Notes: generated by a model not told the origin, from the sequence alone. 64,000 nucleotides of DNA from Nymphaea colorata (GCF_008831285.2 NC_045138.2:30785934-30849933); one strand, 5' to 3'. Positions 27,700-41,717 are shown, counted from the stretch's first letter. A program made the numbers and translations.

Positions 27700-30600
27700 T
27701 TAACTCTGTTGCCTCTTTGATTCGAATGAGCTGCCAAACCCTTCATCAACAGTTTCTCCAAGGGTAGATTCTTCACCAGAAACAGCCTTGTAACCCAGGC
27801 CGTTTCCAACCTTAGAATCGTGTGCTTGCTCTACAGGGATGGAACCATTTCCATCGTCCTCTGGTACCTGCTTTGCCGCTAATGCCTGCTTCTCAGGAAC
27901 TGCCTCTGTTTCGTGCAGAAGTTCTTCTTTTGCCAAAACAGAAAATTGTGAATCCAAAGAACGAGCAGCAGCCAACCAAGCAAGAACAATTACCAACAGT
28001 ATGCCTCCAAGGTATGGTGTAGAGTTAGCAAGAGAACCAAACGTGAGAATCATAAACTGCTGAATCAAGGCACCACCAGACTTTCCTAAAGGATTGCAGA
28101 CAACATCAATTGCAGCTTTCCCTTTAACCTGAAAAAGTGAAGGGAAGAATTGTTAAAAGACATTGAGCAAAGAGAAAATACATCAGAGGATGTGAGCAAC
28201 CGGGGAAAGCAAAGAGCAGCAAGCCATCACAGAACACACCTTAGTCTCTTCATCCAATGGTATATAGGCCATCTCCTTGCAGGGATCAAACAAGCTGTAC
28301 TTGGAGCTCTTGCTAAAAATGTTTTGCAAGGCACCAACATAGACAGCAGCCAGCAGAGGTGTTAAACCAAATGTCCCAAGCATAGGAGCTAGTGGTTCTC
28401 CAAATAAAAGAAGAGCAAAGAAACCAACTCCTGTGAGGAGCAAGACAGTGGGTGTAATCATAGCGGCAACTCCCCATCCATATCTGCGGAGGATCACCCT
28501 GCTGAGCAGCATCATTGTGAAAGTAGCAATGCCAGTGCAGGTTGAGAAGTCTCCCATGAAAGATGAGTACTCGTTCGGGCTAGGATACTGCAAATTTCAG
28601 ACGAGAGCATATCAAACAGTGAAAATTGCATGAAAGATGGTGTGATCATGACGGAAATAAAAGTTTACCTGTGCCTTGAGCTTTGATTTCCAAGTAACCT
28701 CAACAAGGTTGATGCTGATGCCATATGCAACAACTAGGGTAGCAAGATCTCTGACATACCTCGAGGATAACAAAAATTTCATGCTCTCCATCATACCCAA
28801 CTTGCGTTTTTCCTGCAATGTCCAAAAACCAACATGCTGAATCGTCTCCAGGCTATGGGTTGCTTGGGGGGAGGGGGGGTGGGGAGGGAGGAGGAGGGAT
28901 TGACTAAAGCATGAGTAGTAGCAGGAAAAGGCCTACCTTCTTCTTACGGGGAGCAGGTTTGGGAAGGGATGGGTCAGTTAGAACAAAAGTGTTCACTGCC
29001 CAGTAGATCCCACATATTGTAAGGCCCAACAGCACTACAATTCCCATCATTCCTTTCAGAGAGAGAGCCCAGCCATCAACTCCTGGGGGTAAATTCTTGC
29101 GGAGATTTGAAAAGTACTTAACAGTTCGACCAGAGAAAACAAGAGCAACATTTGCTCCAAGTCCAAACAGTGGGTAAAACTGTTTTGCTTCATCGACAGT
29201 AGTAATCTGAAATTCATAAGGCAGACAAGCTTACAATAAAAAAAACTATATAAATGGCAAAAATATCAATCCCCAGATTACCTTTAGCAGCCTCAACAGC
29301 ATTCTATATAAATTAAGCTGAAGATATAAAGTTGAAAAAAGAATACACAGAACCAGTAGCTGTGACAATGTAAGATCATAATTTCATGAACATTTTCATT
29401 GGCACAGAAAGCGGAGGACCTAGAACTATGATCCAGTGAAATTCCCCAGAATATTAGAAAACCTACCCATTGAATCTACATGGCTGACAAGCTAAAGCAA
29501 AGAATGTTGATCTTCAGAGAATGCAACAGATCATTTCTTACACTTATTTTTATTTTTAATTTTCATTGTTCACTTCATTCCATATTTTTTGCTTTCCAAG
29601 GCTCACTTAGATGATAAAGTCATTAAGTAGTTAATGATGCACTTGATTCATCACTGGCTCCAACAGTTCCCAAGCAGTGTAAGACCTCCTAGGTGATATG
29701 GGCATTCAGGGATGCCGGAATGCAGTATAGAATCATACGGAAATTAGTAGAAAGTGAAGGCATGAAAATCTCATAAACTCACCGAACAGCTTAATTTCTG
29801 ACTTATACCTCTGTATGCTGTGTTACCCAACTTTTCTCAGTACACATGCATACAAAGTACAAACTATCAACATCCAACCTAATATAAACTCCACTAGTAG
29901 GCAGACCCCTTGTACCTGAACTAAACTAGTGCCATCAGTCAATCATTTCCTGAAAATCTTGACAAGACAAACAAAAGCAAGAGAATCTCTCAACTCAACA
30001 GATAGAGTAGAAAGGGCACAAAGGAAGAAGTTGTAGGACAGTAGTAGCAAAAACAGGAACATTTCGGTGCAAGAGATAGAAATTTCAAGGTACCAGCCAA
30101 TAAAGAACAAGATGAAAAGGAGGATAAAAGAGGTGGAGTGGGAGAAAAACACGAGAATATATGTCATTAAGTAACCAGCAACCAGATAACACGTGCTAGC
30201 GAAGGAGATGGATAACTAGCAACGAATAAAACAAGAGCAGCGGTCAGACAAGGCAAATCAAAACGACTTCATGCTGAAGTGGATTATTAACTAAAGAACT
30301 GAATCTTTAAGAAGTTAAATGAACAACAATGGAAATAAAGAGTAAACTGCAAATGGGATTGTCATTGAACCAGAATGAACGCATAAAGATGAAACAACAG
30401 GTGCATTTACCATCTAAAAGAATAATAAGGAAGCAGAAACTAAAGGCAGCAAGGTCTTGTTATTCCCCAGAAGCAAATTAGAAAAACAGGAGAAATGATG
30501 AAGTTTCAGAGGATTCCTTCATGCATATATGTGTACATTATGTGAACATCCTCGAAAAATAACACACTCAACTGAACTTGCCGCTTTAGTAGTTACATAA

Positions 30601-31984
30601 ACAAATTTCACTAGGTTCAGGGGAAAGAGCGTCTCCTCCAGGCTTCCCAAACAACTCTTAACTGCTAAACAATTGAAGCCTGCCTCCACTATTGAAATGC
30701 TCGGGTCCCTTAATCAAGTCAAAGAGGATGCGTCCTTCTTTTTAAATTTCCTCTAAAGAATCTTTTTAGATCCACAAATGCGTTGCCTAAACAGAAGGAC
30801 CATGAATACACACTACTAACGCATATGCAAATTTTATCGGCAATGAAAGAAGAAAGTGTCAGATAAAGAAAGCGTCTCAAATAAAAGCATAGAGGCTAAA
30901 AGGAGGAATAAACTCAGGCTATGAAAAAGAAACGACGTTAATATGTTAAATGCCGCAATTTAAAAACCAAACAGGGGAAGTTTCAGAAAAAGGAAAAACA
31001 GGACCATCAATCAATCACAAAAACAACTAAATCAAATCCAAGTTATTGACAATAGTTGAATGACATATATTTAGCGCCTACCAAACCCATAGAAACCTGA
31101 CATCGGAAGCACTAAAATTTCAGCACCTAACCAGGGAAAAAAAGAACAGATCCCATGCACAGAAGAAAAAAAAGCCACCAATCACCATTAAAAGGCAAAG
31201 TAAGATATGTATACCTGATTAGCGAACCCCCAGAAGAGAACAGAGATAACCACACTACCCCAAAGCTCAGCCATGACATAGAAGAGACAGAAACTCCAGA
31301 TCCTAAAAATGGCAATTGGACCAAGAAACCTTGGGCCCAGTGCTGCGAGAAGCTTATCAGCCAAAGCAGTGGGATGAATATAGCTGCTGAGAGGATAAAG
31401 AACAAAACCGAAGATCCCGAAGAAAGCAATGAACGGAACAATCACAGTATAGAAAAGGGCCTCTTTTGACAACACATTTGCAAGATTGCCGTAAAGAATC
31501 ATGAACCCAAAGGCCATGGGAAGGTTCACCCAAGTCTTCAAGAATGGAATAATCTCTGCACTGCTCCCTTTGGCCGTCACCACAAGCACGTCTTTTGTGT
31601 CCCTAAGGATGGTATAATTGAAGAGGATACAAAAGAACATCAGCCCAAGTGGGATTATCTTCTTCAGTGTAACAATCTCCACCCCAGGAATTTGTTGGAT
31701 TTTTGTATCTCCTTTCCACTATCACCAGAAAAGGCCTCACTTGCCGCTGCTGCTCTGCAAATCTGAAGCCTATCACCATTCCCAGAGCTCAAAGGTTGAA
31801 ACTTTCCCCTGTTTCTGATACCATGCAAGGAGTTGGTGAGGCCTTTGGACTCGAACGGTGAGGATTTGCAGATGGGTATGGTGGGTCTAAAACTCAGTCT
31901 GGATTTCAGCCTCCTGGCAGAAGGCTGGGTTTTTGGGGACGAAGGCAGATGGGATAACCCATGGGCCTGGATGAGAGCCTCCAT
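27700..31984 (-). CDS. NTT: Plastidic ATP/ADP translocase (NTT/AATP type), one frameshift in exon 1
   Basis: NTT proteins exchange cytosolic ATP for stromal ADP across the inner plastid envelope. Minus-strand exons: 31984-31215, 29206-28937, 28812-28669, 28587-28240, 28128-27700. The product opens with a Ser/Arg-rich transit peptide, then the 12-helix TLC carrier (TLKKIIPLGLMFFCILFNYT, RDTKDVLVVTAKGSSAEIIP, YVMAELWGSVV, AKQFYPLFGLGANVAL, GISINLVEVTWKSKL, FDPCKEMAYIPLDEETKVKG, STPYLGGILLVIVLAWLAA) and a long acidic tail. The charged motifs RDTKD, AELWG, LVEVTW and CKEMAY are all present. Near 31681 the frame slips: the sequence has four G where five are needed between KSNKF-L and V-E-I. Everything else is intact, so this is either one inactivating deletion or a homopolymer error. 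Corrected length would be about 653 residues. Confidence 0.93.
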
Positions 31985-34900
31985 CTTTCTTCCTCGAGAT
32001 AATCCAGGCTGAAGGAGAAGGGAAAGGGAGGATAGAGGTATTTAAAGCCAGGGGAGGTGGAAGTGTTGCTGGCCTAGGAAGGGAAAAGGTGGTGGCATTA
32101 GGGTAGTAATTATATCACGCATGAGGATTAAAATAAGGTTTCAGTTTGGCGTTTTTCAATGAAGTGTGGAAGCAGATTGTGCAATTAGATATGAAAAAAA
32201 CAAACAGAAGCAAATGCGTGAAATGAGAAAAATGAATATGTGACGGTAGTAAAAGTTGTTGTAAATTTGCATAAAAATTTTGGTTTGATGATGTCATAGA
32301 CATTTGAGACGGAGAAGATTATCGATCGTTAATTAATGCACCCACTTTGTCTGCTAATCTGCGCATATGAACTCATTCTCTCTCTAACTTATAAGACTTT
32401 TGTCCTTTCCAGAGAAATAACAGAGGTGTGCCCACCACCGCGGCGAGATATTTTTATTTTTATTTTTCCCTGCCAAACAAGATTCTTTATTTCTTGCACG
32501 GAAAATAAGGCGCCCCTAGAACATCCCGCCGTTACTTTCCAAGGAGAAGTTTGATCGCTGTTCTTCCTGTTTATAACGGGAAAGAACACCAATGCGAGGA
32601 GCGCTTTGAAAAGTTCACTGCTTCTTGAATGTAATCAGCAAATCGACGGAAAAAATGTGAAAATACAAGGTAAAAAGTTGATTTCTAGGCAGGTAAAAAT
32701 ACAAAATAACTCCAAAAAAAGCAACTCTAACGAGGTCTTTTACACGATATTACAATTTAAGCAGCGTTAAATGTCTGGTTTCATTGTCTTTTTATTTTGG
32801 TGCGTAGATGTTCCAATTACAGGTTAATATTTGGTGCAGAGGTTACGGCACTGAAAGAGAAAGAAGTCCCCATTGAAACAGAGATGCTTGAATTGGTGAC
32901 ACGAACACGTGTCGTAGAAACTGAGTTTCGAGTTTTTTTGACCCACCAAAAGAGGAGGAAAATGAACGCAAAAATTGAGAATCGGTCAAATGGAATCTGA
33001 ACACTGTTTGGTGAGAAACTGGCATTCCAAAAGTAAGGAATTCATCTTTCCTTTGGCTTCCTCCTCTCCTTCCTTCACCAACTTCTTTGTCTTCGTATCT
33101 AGAAAACAAGGCCATGGTCAAGATCGAACTGCCAGACTTGTTAATACTGTCATTATCAAAGCACCACCATCCTTATAGGAAACCACCGTGGAAAAGCTCA
33201 GGTCTAAAAGTATTAGAGTTGAGACGATCTCGGGCGTTCATTTCAACTTCTTATGATCTTGACGCTGTTTTCTTGAGCAAGCTCGGCTCGTCATGCATTA
33301 GTTACAAGAACAACACGGAGAAAATGCTCAAGGATATGATTTTAGAGTTGAGAATCGAGGCATGCTTTCTATTTCCACTCCTTCACCCGACGATTACGCC
33401 ATTGAAATGCATTCATGACCTTCGCTCTATGTAGCTCGCAGAAAAAACGGACCTGAAAAGAATTTCTTGGGGATCGCGAAGAATCCTGGTTATGTGAATT
33501 TTTGTCTGTACGTTCAAATAATTTTTCTAGGAAGCATTTGTTTTATGGAAGTACTTGCCGTTCAGCTGGCTCCTGACAATCGGGACTGTAATTACTAAAT
33601 AATGAGCATTTGTAGGGAGAAAGTATTGACAACTCCTGATTCAACCACAAAGCACCCTGACAATTTGCTATTGAAACAAGTGAGATAACTCTTCTTGTCT
33701 CTCTTTTGCTCAAACGCTTAAGCAGAATCATGAACGCTTACGATTACTTATGCAATTTTGTTTTAATAAATCTAATAAACTTTGAACCATGACTTTGAGA
33801 TTTTTTTGCTCGATTAATTATGATTTATGTTCCAACATGAGTGTGTGTGTACATGTATGTGAGACAGATCAAGAGGTGGCACGTGAGTTAAGGTTCATGA
33901 CTCTTTTTGGACTTGAGATGGTCGTATGGTACATTCTTTAACTTAATATCCGACATGCTACCACCGTTGGCAATGTAAAAGAATAGTACCCATAGAATCA
34001 AACTAAGAACTCATCGTCTGCAGACCGGCTATCCTATGCCCCTCGGGATAAGAGAGAGAGAAATGTTCAAACAAATCAACCCAGTATAGTTTAGGAAATG
34101 GACGACTCAAATTGGAATGACAGGGTTGGATGCAGTCAAGTAGGGCCAACCTCCTCATTCCTCAAGGCTTCGAAGGCTGACGACCGTCCAAAAGATTACC
34201 AATAATATATTCTCCCTCTTCCATGATTAGCCTTTGCTGTTGTTGCCGGATCCACCTGCAGGTTTTCTTCTCCGTCGCCGTCATTTTAGTGGGGACATGA
34301 AGTCGAGAAAATAGAGCAAGCTCGCTAGCCGTATGATCTTGTAATCACATGCCTTTCTTTATTTTAAGGTTGCTGAAAGTCCTGTTGAACAACTCTTTTG
34401 GAGTTCAAAGGCGTCCCTATTATGAGACATGCTTTGGTTCAAGCTAATTTTACCATCTATTTTGTGGTGATAAAAGAGGCATGCAAACAAGAAAAACGAC
34501 TAAGTTAACAATTCAAAATACTTGAGCTTTATAGTCCAATATCCTTGTTGAGATGATGATCTTAGAATTGAGGTAGATTTTATATACATAGGTTAAGTAA
34601 ATATGAACACTATGTACAGTGATTTATGAACTGTTCAATCAACATAGTTGTTTAAACATACTTTTAAAGTCAACGTGTGAATTGTTTTTCTGCTTTTTCC
34701 TAAGAAGGGACTCAACATGTAATATTTTGTGTATCGCCAATCAAGTTGACTGCAAAACTTATGGTTCATTTACATGGTACCCATATTTGCATAGTCGATA
34801 CACCAAGTTCATGGTAGCTAGTGTTATTAACAAGTTGATTATTAGTGAGGCTTTTGAAGAGAAAAACAACAATTTAGTATTAACATTATTTGTTTAATTT

Positions 34901-35209
34901 GTTTGTGACTATTTAAACCAAGCTAGATAACAAGCTGCTGTTTATTCTTACATTGGGTAATTTAATCAACTTAAATTTTAGATTCAATGGTCTAAGCTAA
35001 CGTGGGGCTCACTTTGAATTCATGAATGTAGCATGTTGATATGAGGATTTGATGACCTTTGAATAAGACCAACTTCATTTTCTCTTTAAATTTTATGGAT
35101 TTGGGGTAAGAAAGAAATGGGTTTCTAACTTACGATTCATCATAATACTTATACCCCGAGGGCTGTTGGTGCACTGGCTTTGGTAAGTGACTAATAAGGG
35201 GTTAGTTAC

Positions 35210-35620
35210 TAGGAATGTCAATATATCTTATTTAAATTAGATATCTAACTGAATCATTAAAAAAAAAAATCAGATATGGGAAAAAAATTAGTATTCGATA
35301 AAAAAATCGAATCAAATTCAGATTTAAAAAATGACATCCGTTCAGATTCATATCCAGATATGCATAAATATTTAAATTCGGGTCGAATTTAATTTTAAAT
35401 AAATATCATATATATATATATATATAATGCTCTTACCATTTGAAAATCGGCTGGATACGATTCAAAATTAGGTTCAAATTCAGATATAAAAATAAAATTC
35501 AGATTTTCGGATTCAGATGTGATTTTTCTTTGTTCATATTCTAATAAGGGTATGTAAATACTTAAAAAAATGAGATATGATTAAGAGTATATCTGATTCA
35601 AATCTAATCCCTTGATTTCT
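35210..35620. repeat. AT-rich dispersed repeat with GATTCAAATTC motifs
   Basis: Many variants of ATTCAGAT and TCAGATTTTCGGATTCAGAT surround a central (AT)n at 35408-35426. The same motif style occurs at 25515-25735 and 60100-60270, suggesting an interspersed family. Confidence 0.5.
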
Positions 35621-35680
35621 CTATTCATTACTGTTTGGATCACACATACTACAAATGAGAGTGTGGGTTCATCCCTCAAG

Positions 35681-35935
35681 CAGTGGCATAGCCCTTAATC
35701 TCATAGGGTTGTCAAGATAGAAAGAGAGGAGGAGATGGAGGGCTGGCAAGGGCCATGGCCCCTCTTGACATTTAAAATTTGCTTGTTAAAAATTTCGAAA
35801 ATTTGATTTTGGCCCTATAAAAACTTTTAAAACATGGGCCCTGTTGAAATTTAAAATTTTAAAATTTGCTTGTTAAAAATTTTGAAAATTTGATTTTGGC
35901 CCTATAAAAACTTTTAAAACCTAGCTCCGCTCCTG
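35681..35935. mobile_element. hAT-like MITE with internal duplication
   Basis: It starts CAGTGGCATAGCC and ends, from the other side, CAGGAGCGGAGCTAG, and carries GGCAAGGGCCATGGCCCC like the element at 39218. An internal block ending GGCCCTATAAAAACTTTTAAAAC occurs twice (about 35758-35834 and 35838-35921). No clear 8-bp target duplication. Confidence 0.55.
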
Positions 35936-36594
35936 GAGGCTCACTCAAATCTATACAAAGAAGAGAGCGAGCGAGCCGGGCTTTGAAGGCCCACTCTTGG
36001 GGAGCTCCACGGCAACATTTTCTGACGATGGTCGTGCGGCACGGCGGCAGACTTGAGATCACAGTGAAGCGGGGGCCGCCATGGTCACGGCGAATCCAAA
36101 GGCCCAAAAACTATGGGCAGCTGGCCGTTTCTTCTGCCTGGGTGGATGCTGTTCTGGAATCCAGAATCTAGGCCATGGAGGCAGAGCAGTTGCAGAGCGT
36201 GGAGAACTGTGCAACCTTCTCGCCTTTTTACTCTTTCTGGTTTTTTTCTTTTTTTTTTTTTTTGCATAACAAGGTACTTTTGCTTACAGGAGGAGACGTG
36301 TGTCTCTGAGACTCAGTGCTGTGTTCTCTGCAACTCCAGCGGCGGTGGGGCACCCAAGCCGAGGGGATGCTCAATACGTCACCTCAGTCACCAACGGTTC
36401 TCGATCTATATTGATAATCAATGGCTGAAAACTATCATACTATTATAAGAAGGCGGCCAAAATTAACGCTATTAAATCATTCCACAGGTGCAGCGACAAA
36501 GTCACATATATGCAGACGTTGGCAGTTGCTGCAGTTGCTCACACCAGTAGAGAATATCTTCATTTTCATATTTAATATTTTTAAAAATATATTC

Positions 36595-36599
<5 letters not shown>

Positions 36600-36637
<38 letters not shown>
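36600..36637. repeat. (AT)n microsatellite
   Basis: Uninterrupted AT run of about 19 units. Confidence 0.97.
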
Positions 36638-36638
<1 letters not shown>

Positions 36639-39217
36639 CCCAACCCCTTAAAATGTGAATGTTTTATATTTAGCCCCTCAACTCCAAATTCTTGACTTCA
36701 TCTTGTTGGGTGAAAGCTTCAACTCTCTGCTTAACAAGATTTGATACACAGATTCATTGGTGGATGTTAAATAACATGGCATCAATTCTTTGTACAAACA
36801 CGCAAAACACTAATTTAATATGAATTATCTCATCTTAAGCTTGGGGCTGTATATTGTGTTTGAAGGCGACTTGTGTGTCAAAACATTTCGACTAAAATAT
36901 CCTAACAAACAACTTGCTCCGAGTCTATTTTTATTATGTTGAATTTTAGTTTTTACTTAATTTATACGACCCCAAAAATAGGTTAACAATCTTACAATTA
37001 GAAGATTGACCTGAAGAGCGCTCAAATTCACTCCTAAGGCTGAACATGGCTTGAGAACGTCTTACTTGCCTTCATGTCAAAAAAAGGAACTGAATAATGA
37101 AAAGTGGAAAAACTTATAGGCAATAGTGCAACTTTTGACATAATTGCAAACAACAGCTTAATGTTTCAAAATATATAAATAACCACCTTAGTTTATGAAA
37201 ATAACTCATGCAGGAACTTCTTTTAAAAAAGGAAATTTGCTTTAAAAAAATGGAAATTTTACAAATTACAAGTTTTAAGTCGATGCCTCTGAAGTTGCAT
37301 GTCTTGTTCTCTTTCTGCCTTTGCCCATATAATTTCACAACTTAATGGCTGAGATCAGCCCAAAAAAATGTGAGTTGTGGAAAGGCTCTTTACTTGAGTG
37401 AATGTTCCTTTCTATTAAAGGTAAAATGATCATTTCATATATTTCAATGTCTGTTATTCACAAAACAAGTGTAAGCAAATTATTTTATAAGCTTTAGCAG
37501 TTATTTATAATTTTCCAGATTTTAAGTGGTTGCTTGTAAATATTTTTCAAGGAAGAGCGGCTTCTTTGTAAAGAAGATACCCAACACATATCCAAGACCA
37601 GTTACCATTTTGATTTTTCGGGGTGTCAATTTACTGTGCTGCAAACGAAGGGCCATCGATGAGTAAATTGAAGAACGGCAGGAGTGGTACCTCGAGACAC
37701 AAAAACAAGCCTTATACCTTGTAGGATGAGAGGTTGAGTCGAGACTTCAACTTTTCATATGTGTGCAAAGAGTTGAGAAAATGAAAGCATAGTGATGCTT
37801 TTTATAGGCCTCACATTATATAAAGTTTTTTCAAACCTAAAATTGTTGGCGTCACGCATGGTGCAGTTGATCGCATTAAAAGCCAAAAAGGACAGTCCCT
37901 TTTAATAAAAAGGCCAGCTCTTTCACCACTGGCCGCACATTTGGCGACGGTTGTATGATTGATCCATTCAGGGTCCTCCTTCTTGCTCGTGATCGCACCC
38001 AGTTTTGAATCAGTGGCAAGGGACAGAAGTATCCGGACAATCTAACGAGTATCAACTAACCCGGTGATGTTACCAAGTCACATTCTTCATATGAGACGAG
38101 TTAATCTTATAATTATATTCAGAGGAGGGGGAGGGATTGAAGTAGCCTGCTCTACTTTCTTATGAGTTTTGTTTTTAGGTTCGGCCATGATCGTTCCTTT
38201 GATGGGGTTCTCTATAAGTTCCTTAAAATCACATAGCTCACTTACGAGAGCCGTTTGATTCGTTGTGATGGACTATTGAAGAAAAAACAAAGAAAAAAGA
38301 GATTATAGATATGTTCTTCTTCTAGTCGTCTTTTTCACTTTGTTTTTCTTTCAACCATCCATCACAAGAAATTAGTCGATGCTCATATGTGAACTGGATG
38401 ATTTTGATTGGCCTGAGCTACCATTATGTATATATATATGTATCATTCATTTATTCTAGGTTGGAAAAAGCAATACCATATTTTATTTGTGTCCAATACG
38501 AGAATGTGGATTTGTTTCAACGATTCTTTACCAAGGAATATGGTTTAGCTTAGATTAGATTAATGAAAAACTTGATTTTCAGGGCTATTGTTCGTTACTA
38601 TTAGAAATACCGGTTCATTACATGCATTGTAGGAAATGGAGCATGACAGATACATGGGATGATTAAATTGAGGATTAGGAATGCTGTTCGCAGGTTTTTT
38701 ACTTAACCTAATTGGGCAGCTCATGAATGGCGTAGCATTTTTGAACTCAAAGCGCTAACTGCCCTTTCATCTCTTTGTTATCTACCCGTTATCTTTTCAA
38801 TGCTATGTTGTCAAATCAGTCGGATTGGGAATCCAATTTCTGTCAATCAATTCAATTCTTCGATTGCCTCAAGGGGTGTAACATAATCCGGTGGCAAGAC
38901 ATGGTTCACATTCAAGGGGTTTCAAGTTCGAATCCCATAGTTACCCTTTAAACCGCAAAAAGTAACAAACACAAGAGTTGAAAAGTATTTTATTGGTATA
39001 CCAAAGCCTACTTTATTGGTATACCAATGCCCCAAACAAGACAGAACCTTGAAAGCTTAAGGGTATAACCTTAGGGTTTTATACTGAAGACAATTTTTAA
39101 GGCAAGTTTCTCTAAGTAAACATTAACAATAATTCAACCGTCGATTGAAATAATAATTTTTTTCTAGACCCACAACCAAATTAGATGCTGGTCTAATAAT
39201 ATTAAAAGCCCAATAGC

Positions 39218-39390
39218 CAGGGGCAGAGCCAAGGAGGGGGCCGCAGGGGCCATGGCACCAACTCAATTTTCTTTTTCTAAATTTACAAGTAAATGTTAGA
39301 AAGTTTTACTTTAAAAAATGATATTTTAGCTCTTGTTAAAATTTAGAAAGTTTAATTCGCCTCTCATAAAAAAATTCTGGCTTTGCTCTG
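39218..39390. mobile_element. hAT-type MITE with 8-bp target duplication
   Basis: The 173-bp element is flanked by an exact 8-bp duplication, CCAATAGC (39210-39217 and 39391-39398). Ends are CAGGGGCAGAGCCAAG and, inverted, CAGAGCAAAGCCAG. The left part has the GGGGCCATGG motif typical of this class. There is no coding capacity. Confidence 0.85.
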
Positions 39391-41338
39391 CCAATAGCAT
39401 TAGTACGAGACGCGCCAATTGACATGATTGGATTAAACGTTTTTAAAGTTAAAAATGTCAGCTGTCATTTAATCTTTATTAATAACGTGTATATGCATTG
39501 CAGGCATTAGAGACAAACATGAGACGTCCGCATGAAGATGAGCATCAGCGGCCGTAGACAATCCAAACAGAAAAGAATGGACAACTTTTATTAAATAACT
39601 GGACAAGTTTCATTATTTTGCCTTTATAGCTTCTAGGCACGTGATGGGCTCAGGCGAAGAACACCATTGGCCGTTCACTCTTCTTTCACAGCTCTGTTCA
39701 TGCTATAAATGGCCGCTGTGGTTCCCTGCCATCCTCAGCAGGCCCACGTACAGCAACAGCATCATGGATGTATAGTTCAAATAATCTTAGCAACGGAATC
39801 GGGTTAACACAAAGGCTTTCAGGAACGGCTACAATCGGTCTTCATCGGATCTGATCTTGAATCTCAGACAAATTTCTAGTCAAGATTTGATTTTGGTATC
39901 TCTAGAATTGGACCGAAGAAATCTGGCTTTTGTTGGTGGGCCTACATGTTTCTGGTAATAGCTAAGTACTACAAAGAACAGGCGAAAAAATATTGGAAAA
40001 TATTTTTCCATCTTCTCACATTCTGCAGAATGTCTACTACTTTGCTTAAGAAATATATATCAAACCATGGCTCCTCCTTGCCTTTGTGCATGTGTCGGCG
40101 AAGTGATTCTGGTGATTTGTAACGATAGGCTCATTAGGTTTGTTTTTGGAAAGATGTAACAACAATGAGACCGGCAAGTTCTCTAACTGTTTGGCTGCTC
40201 AGCATTTATGAAAGTCCGGGTTTGTGTTCCAGTGAGTTGGTATTGGCTGCTACCAGATATAGTTTTGCCCTTTTTAAAAATTTTCGGTAGTAAAAGAAGT
40301 AAATCAGCGTAATTTTCCATTTTAAGAGGAAAATGGAAGGACCCTTCGTCTACTTGAAGACGCTAAGTACGCGAAATTTTCACATGGTCGAGTTGTCTCT
40401 GAACATTCAAAAATTATTATATCATAAAAAGTGAGTCCTAAGTCTGAGTGAATGTTAAGAAGATAATGATAATGAAGATGTGTGTGTGTGAGAGAGAGAG
40501 AGAGAGAGCACAAGGCCTATGGACATGCACTGATTCATTGCTTAGGCCTACAAATAATCGGAATGTATATCATTTTCTTGTGTGCATCCCCATGCACTTC
40601 ATATCTTATCCCCAAAACACGCCTTCAGCTATGGTGCTATAAAAAGGCTGAAACCCTGCTCCTATGGTTCAAGTCTGCTTCAAAACCTGAGTAAGGAATG
40701 AGACACCCATCAACTAAGATCACACATTCACTATTTACAATTCATAAAAGTAGCAACCACACAAATCAAATTGACAATCAGTTGTTCACAGCTCTGTCAA
40801 TCTAACTAGCTACGCTATGCCCCTTGAGGCTCCCTTCCAAGTTTGGAATCACCGCTGTTGCCAAAACATTCCATTATAAATAATGAAAGTAAGGGTGCCA
40901 CTCAAGCCTTGGCGTGATATTTGGCACCATCTTGAATAGATAGTAGTTGACAAGAACATAAAACAAAAAGACAATCAAGTTCTCTTTTTTCACATGGCCA
41001 AAACTACCAGAATAACAAGAGGAGCTTCCAAACAGCTTGTGGGGTTTACAACTTCATAAAATTGAATGCTGTCCCAAACAAAGCTCAAATCTGCTCTGTA
41101 TTTGCTGGACAACTACTCTGCGATAGACATGAGATGGTTGGTAGCTCGCTTGGATGCTTATTGCCAGCAGGGAAAGTGAATAGCTTTGTTCTTTGAACAC
41201 AGAGATAAGAAAATGACAACTTGATCTAATGCAAAGATTTACACGCATAGGCAGAAGAAGATGGCTGAAAGGGCTTCGAGTTCCACCACATTGATCCAGA
41301 ATTATTAAATATCGAAAACAAAGGGGCTTAGAGTCTCA

Positions 41339-41339
41339 G

Positions 41340-41402
<63 letters not shown>

Positions 41403-41415
41403 TTGGGGGGGGGGG
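41339..41415. repeat. Compound (CT)n(AT)n(GT)n tract with G-run
   Basis: About 11 CT, 12 AT and 8 GT units in sequence, ending in a run of about ten G at 41405-41415. It lies about 300 bases beyond the VHA-c'' stop codon. Confidence 0.95.
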
Positions 41416-41717
41416 ATGGAGACTAAAGATATACCAATATAGAAGAATATAATTTCAATCAATAGCAAGACTGGGTAAGTGGCATACTGGTACACATCCG
41501 TAGTCAAAAAAACAAAATCAGAAGCAACATAGTCATTTTTGAAAGATACAAAAATCATGTACATTCACGAGACATTGGCTAACTAAATTCACTAGTGCCA
41601 AACTCGTGCTAACTTGCCAAAATAAGGAAGTCTCCAGAGATTTACCGGCAGGAAAAGCCATGTCATCCCCAGCAAAATAAACAAGAGATGCTCTCATTCT
41701 CACCTGTATACGTTTTA

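Larger units (their letters stand above)
31985..41717. other. Gene-poor intergenic region, about 9.7 kb
   Basis: The first 200 bases hold the NTT promoter and 5' UTR. After that I find no frame with family resemblance; open frames at 33087-33434 and 36113-36448 show no domain. The region contains two hAT-like MITEs (35681-35935, 39218-39390), an AT-rich dispersed repeat (35210-35620), an (AT)n tract (36600-36637) and a (GT)n run near 33841. A tRNA-like B box, AAGTTCGAATCCCAT, lies near 38925 without a full tRNA. Confidence 0.65.

Noticed and set aside
33087-33434. 115-codon plus-strand frame in the gene-poor region
   Set aside because: No recognisable motif, no neighbouring exon, ordinary chance length.
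36421-36651. 76-codon frame ending in an Ile/Tyr run
   Set aside because: The run is translated (AT)n microsatellite.
38860-38950. tRNA-like sequence with AAGTTCGAATCCC
   Set aside because: Only a B-box-like T-arm is visible; acceptor and anticodon stems do not pair. It could be a SINE remnant, but no A box or poly-A tail was clear.
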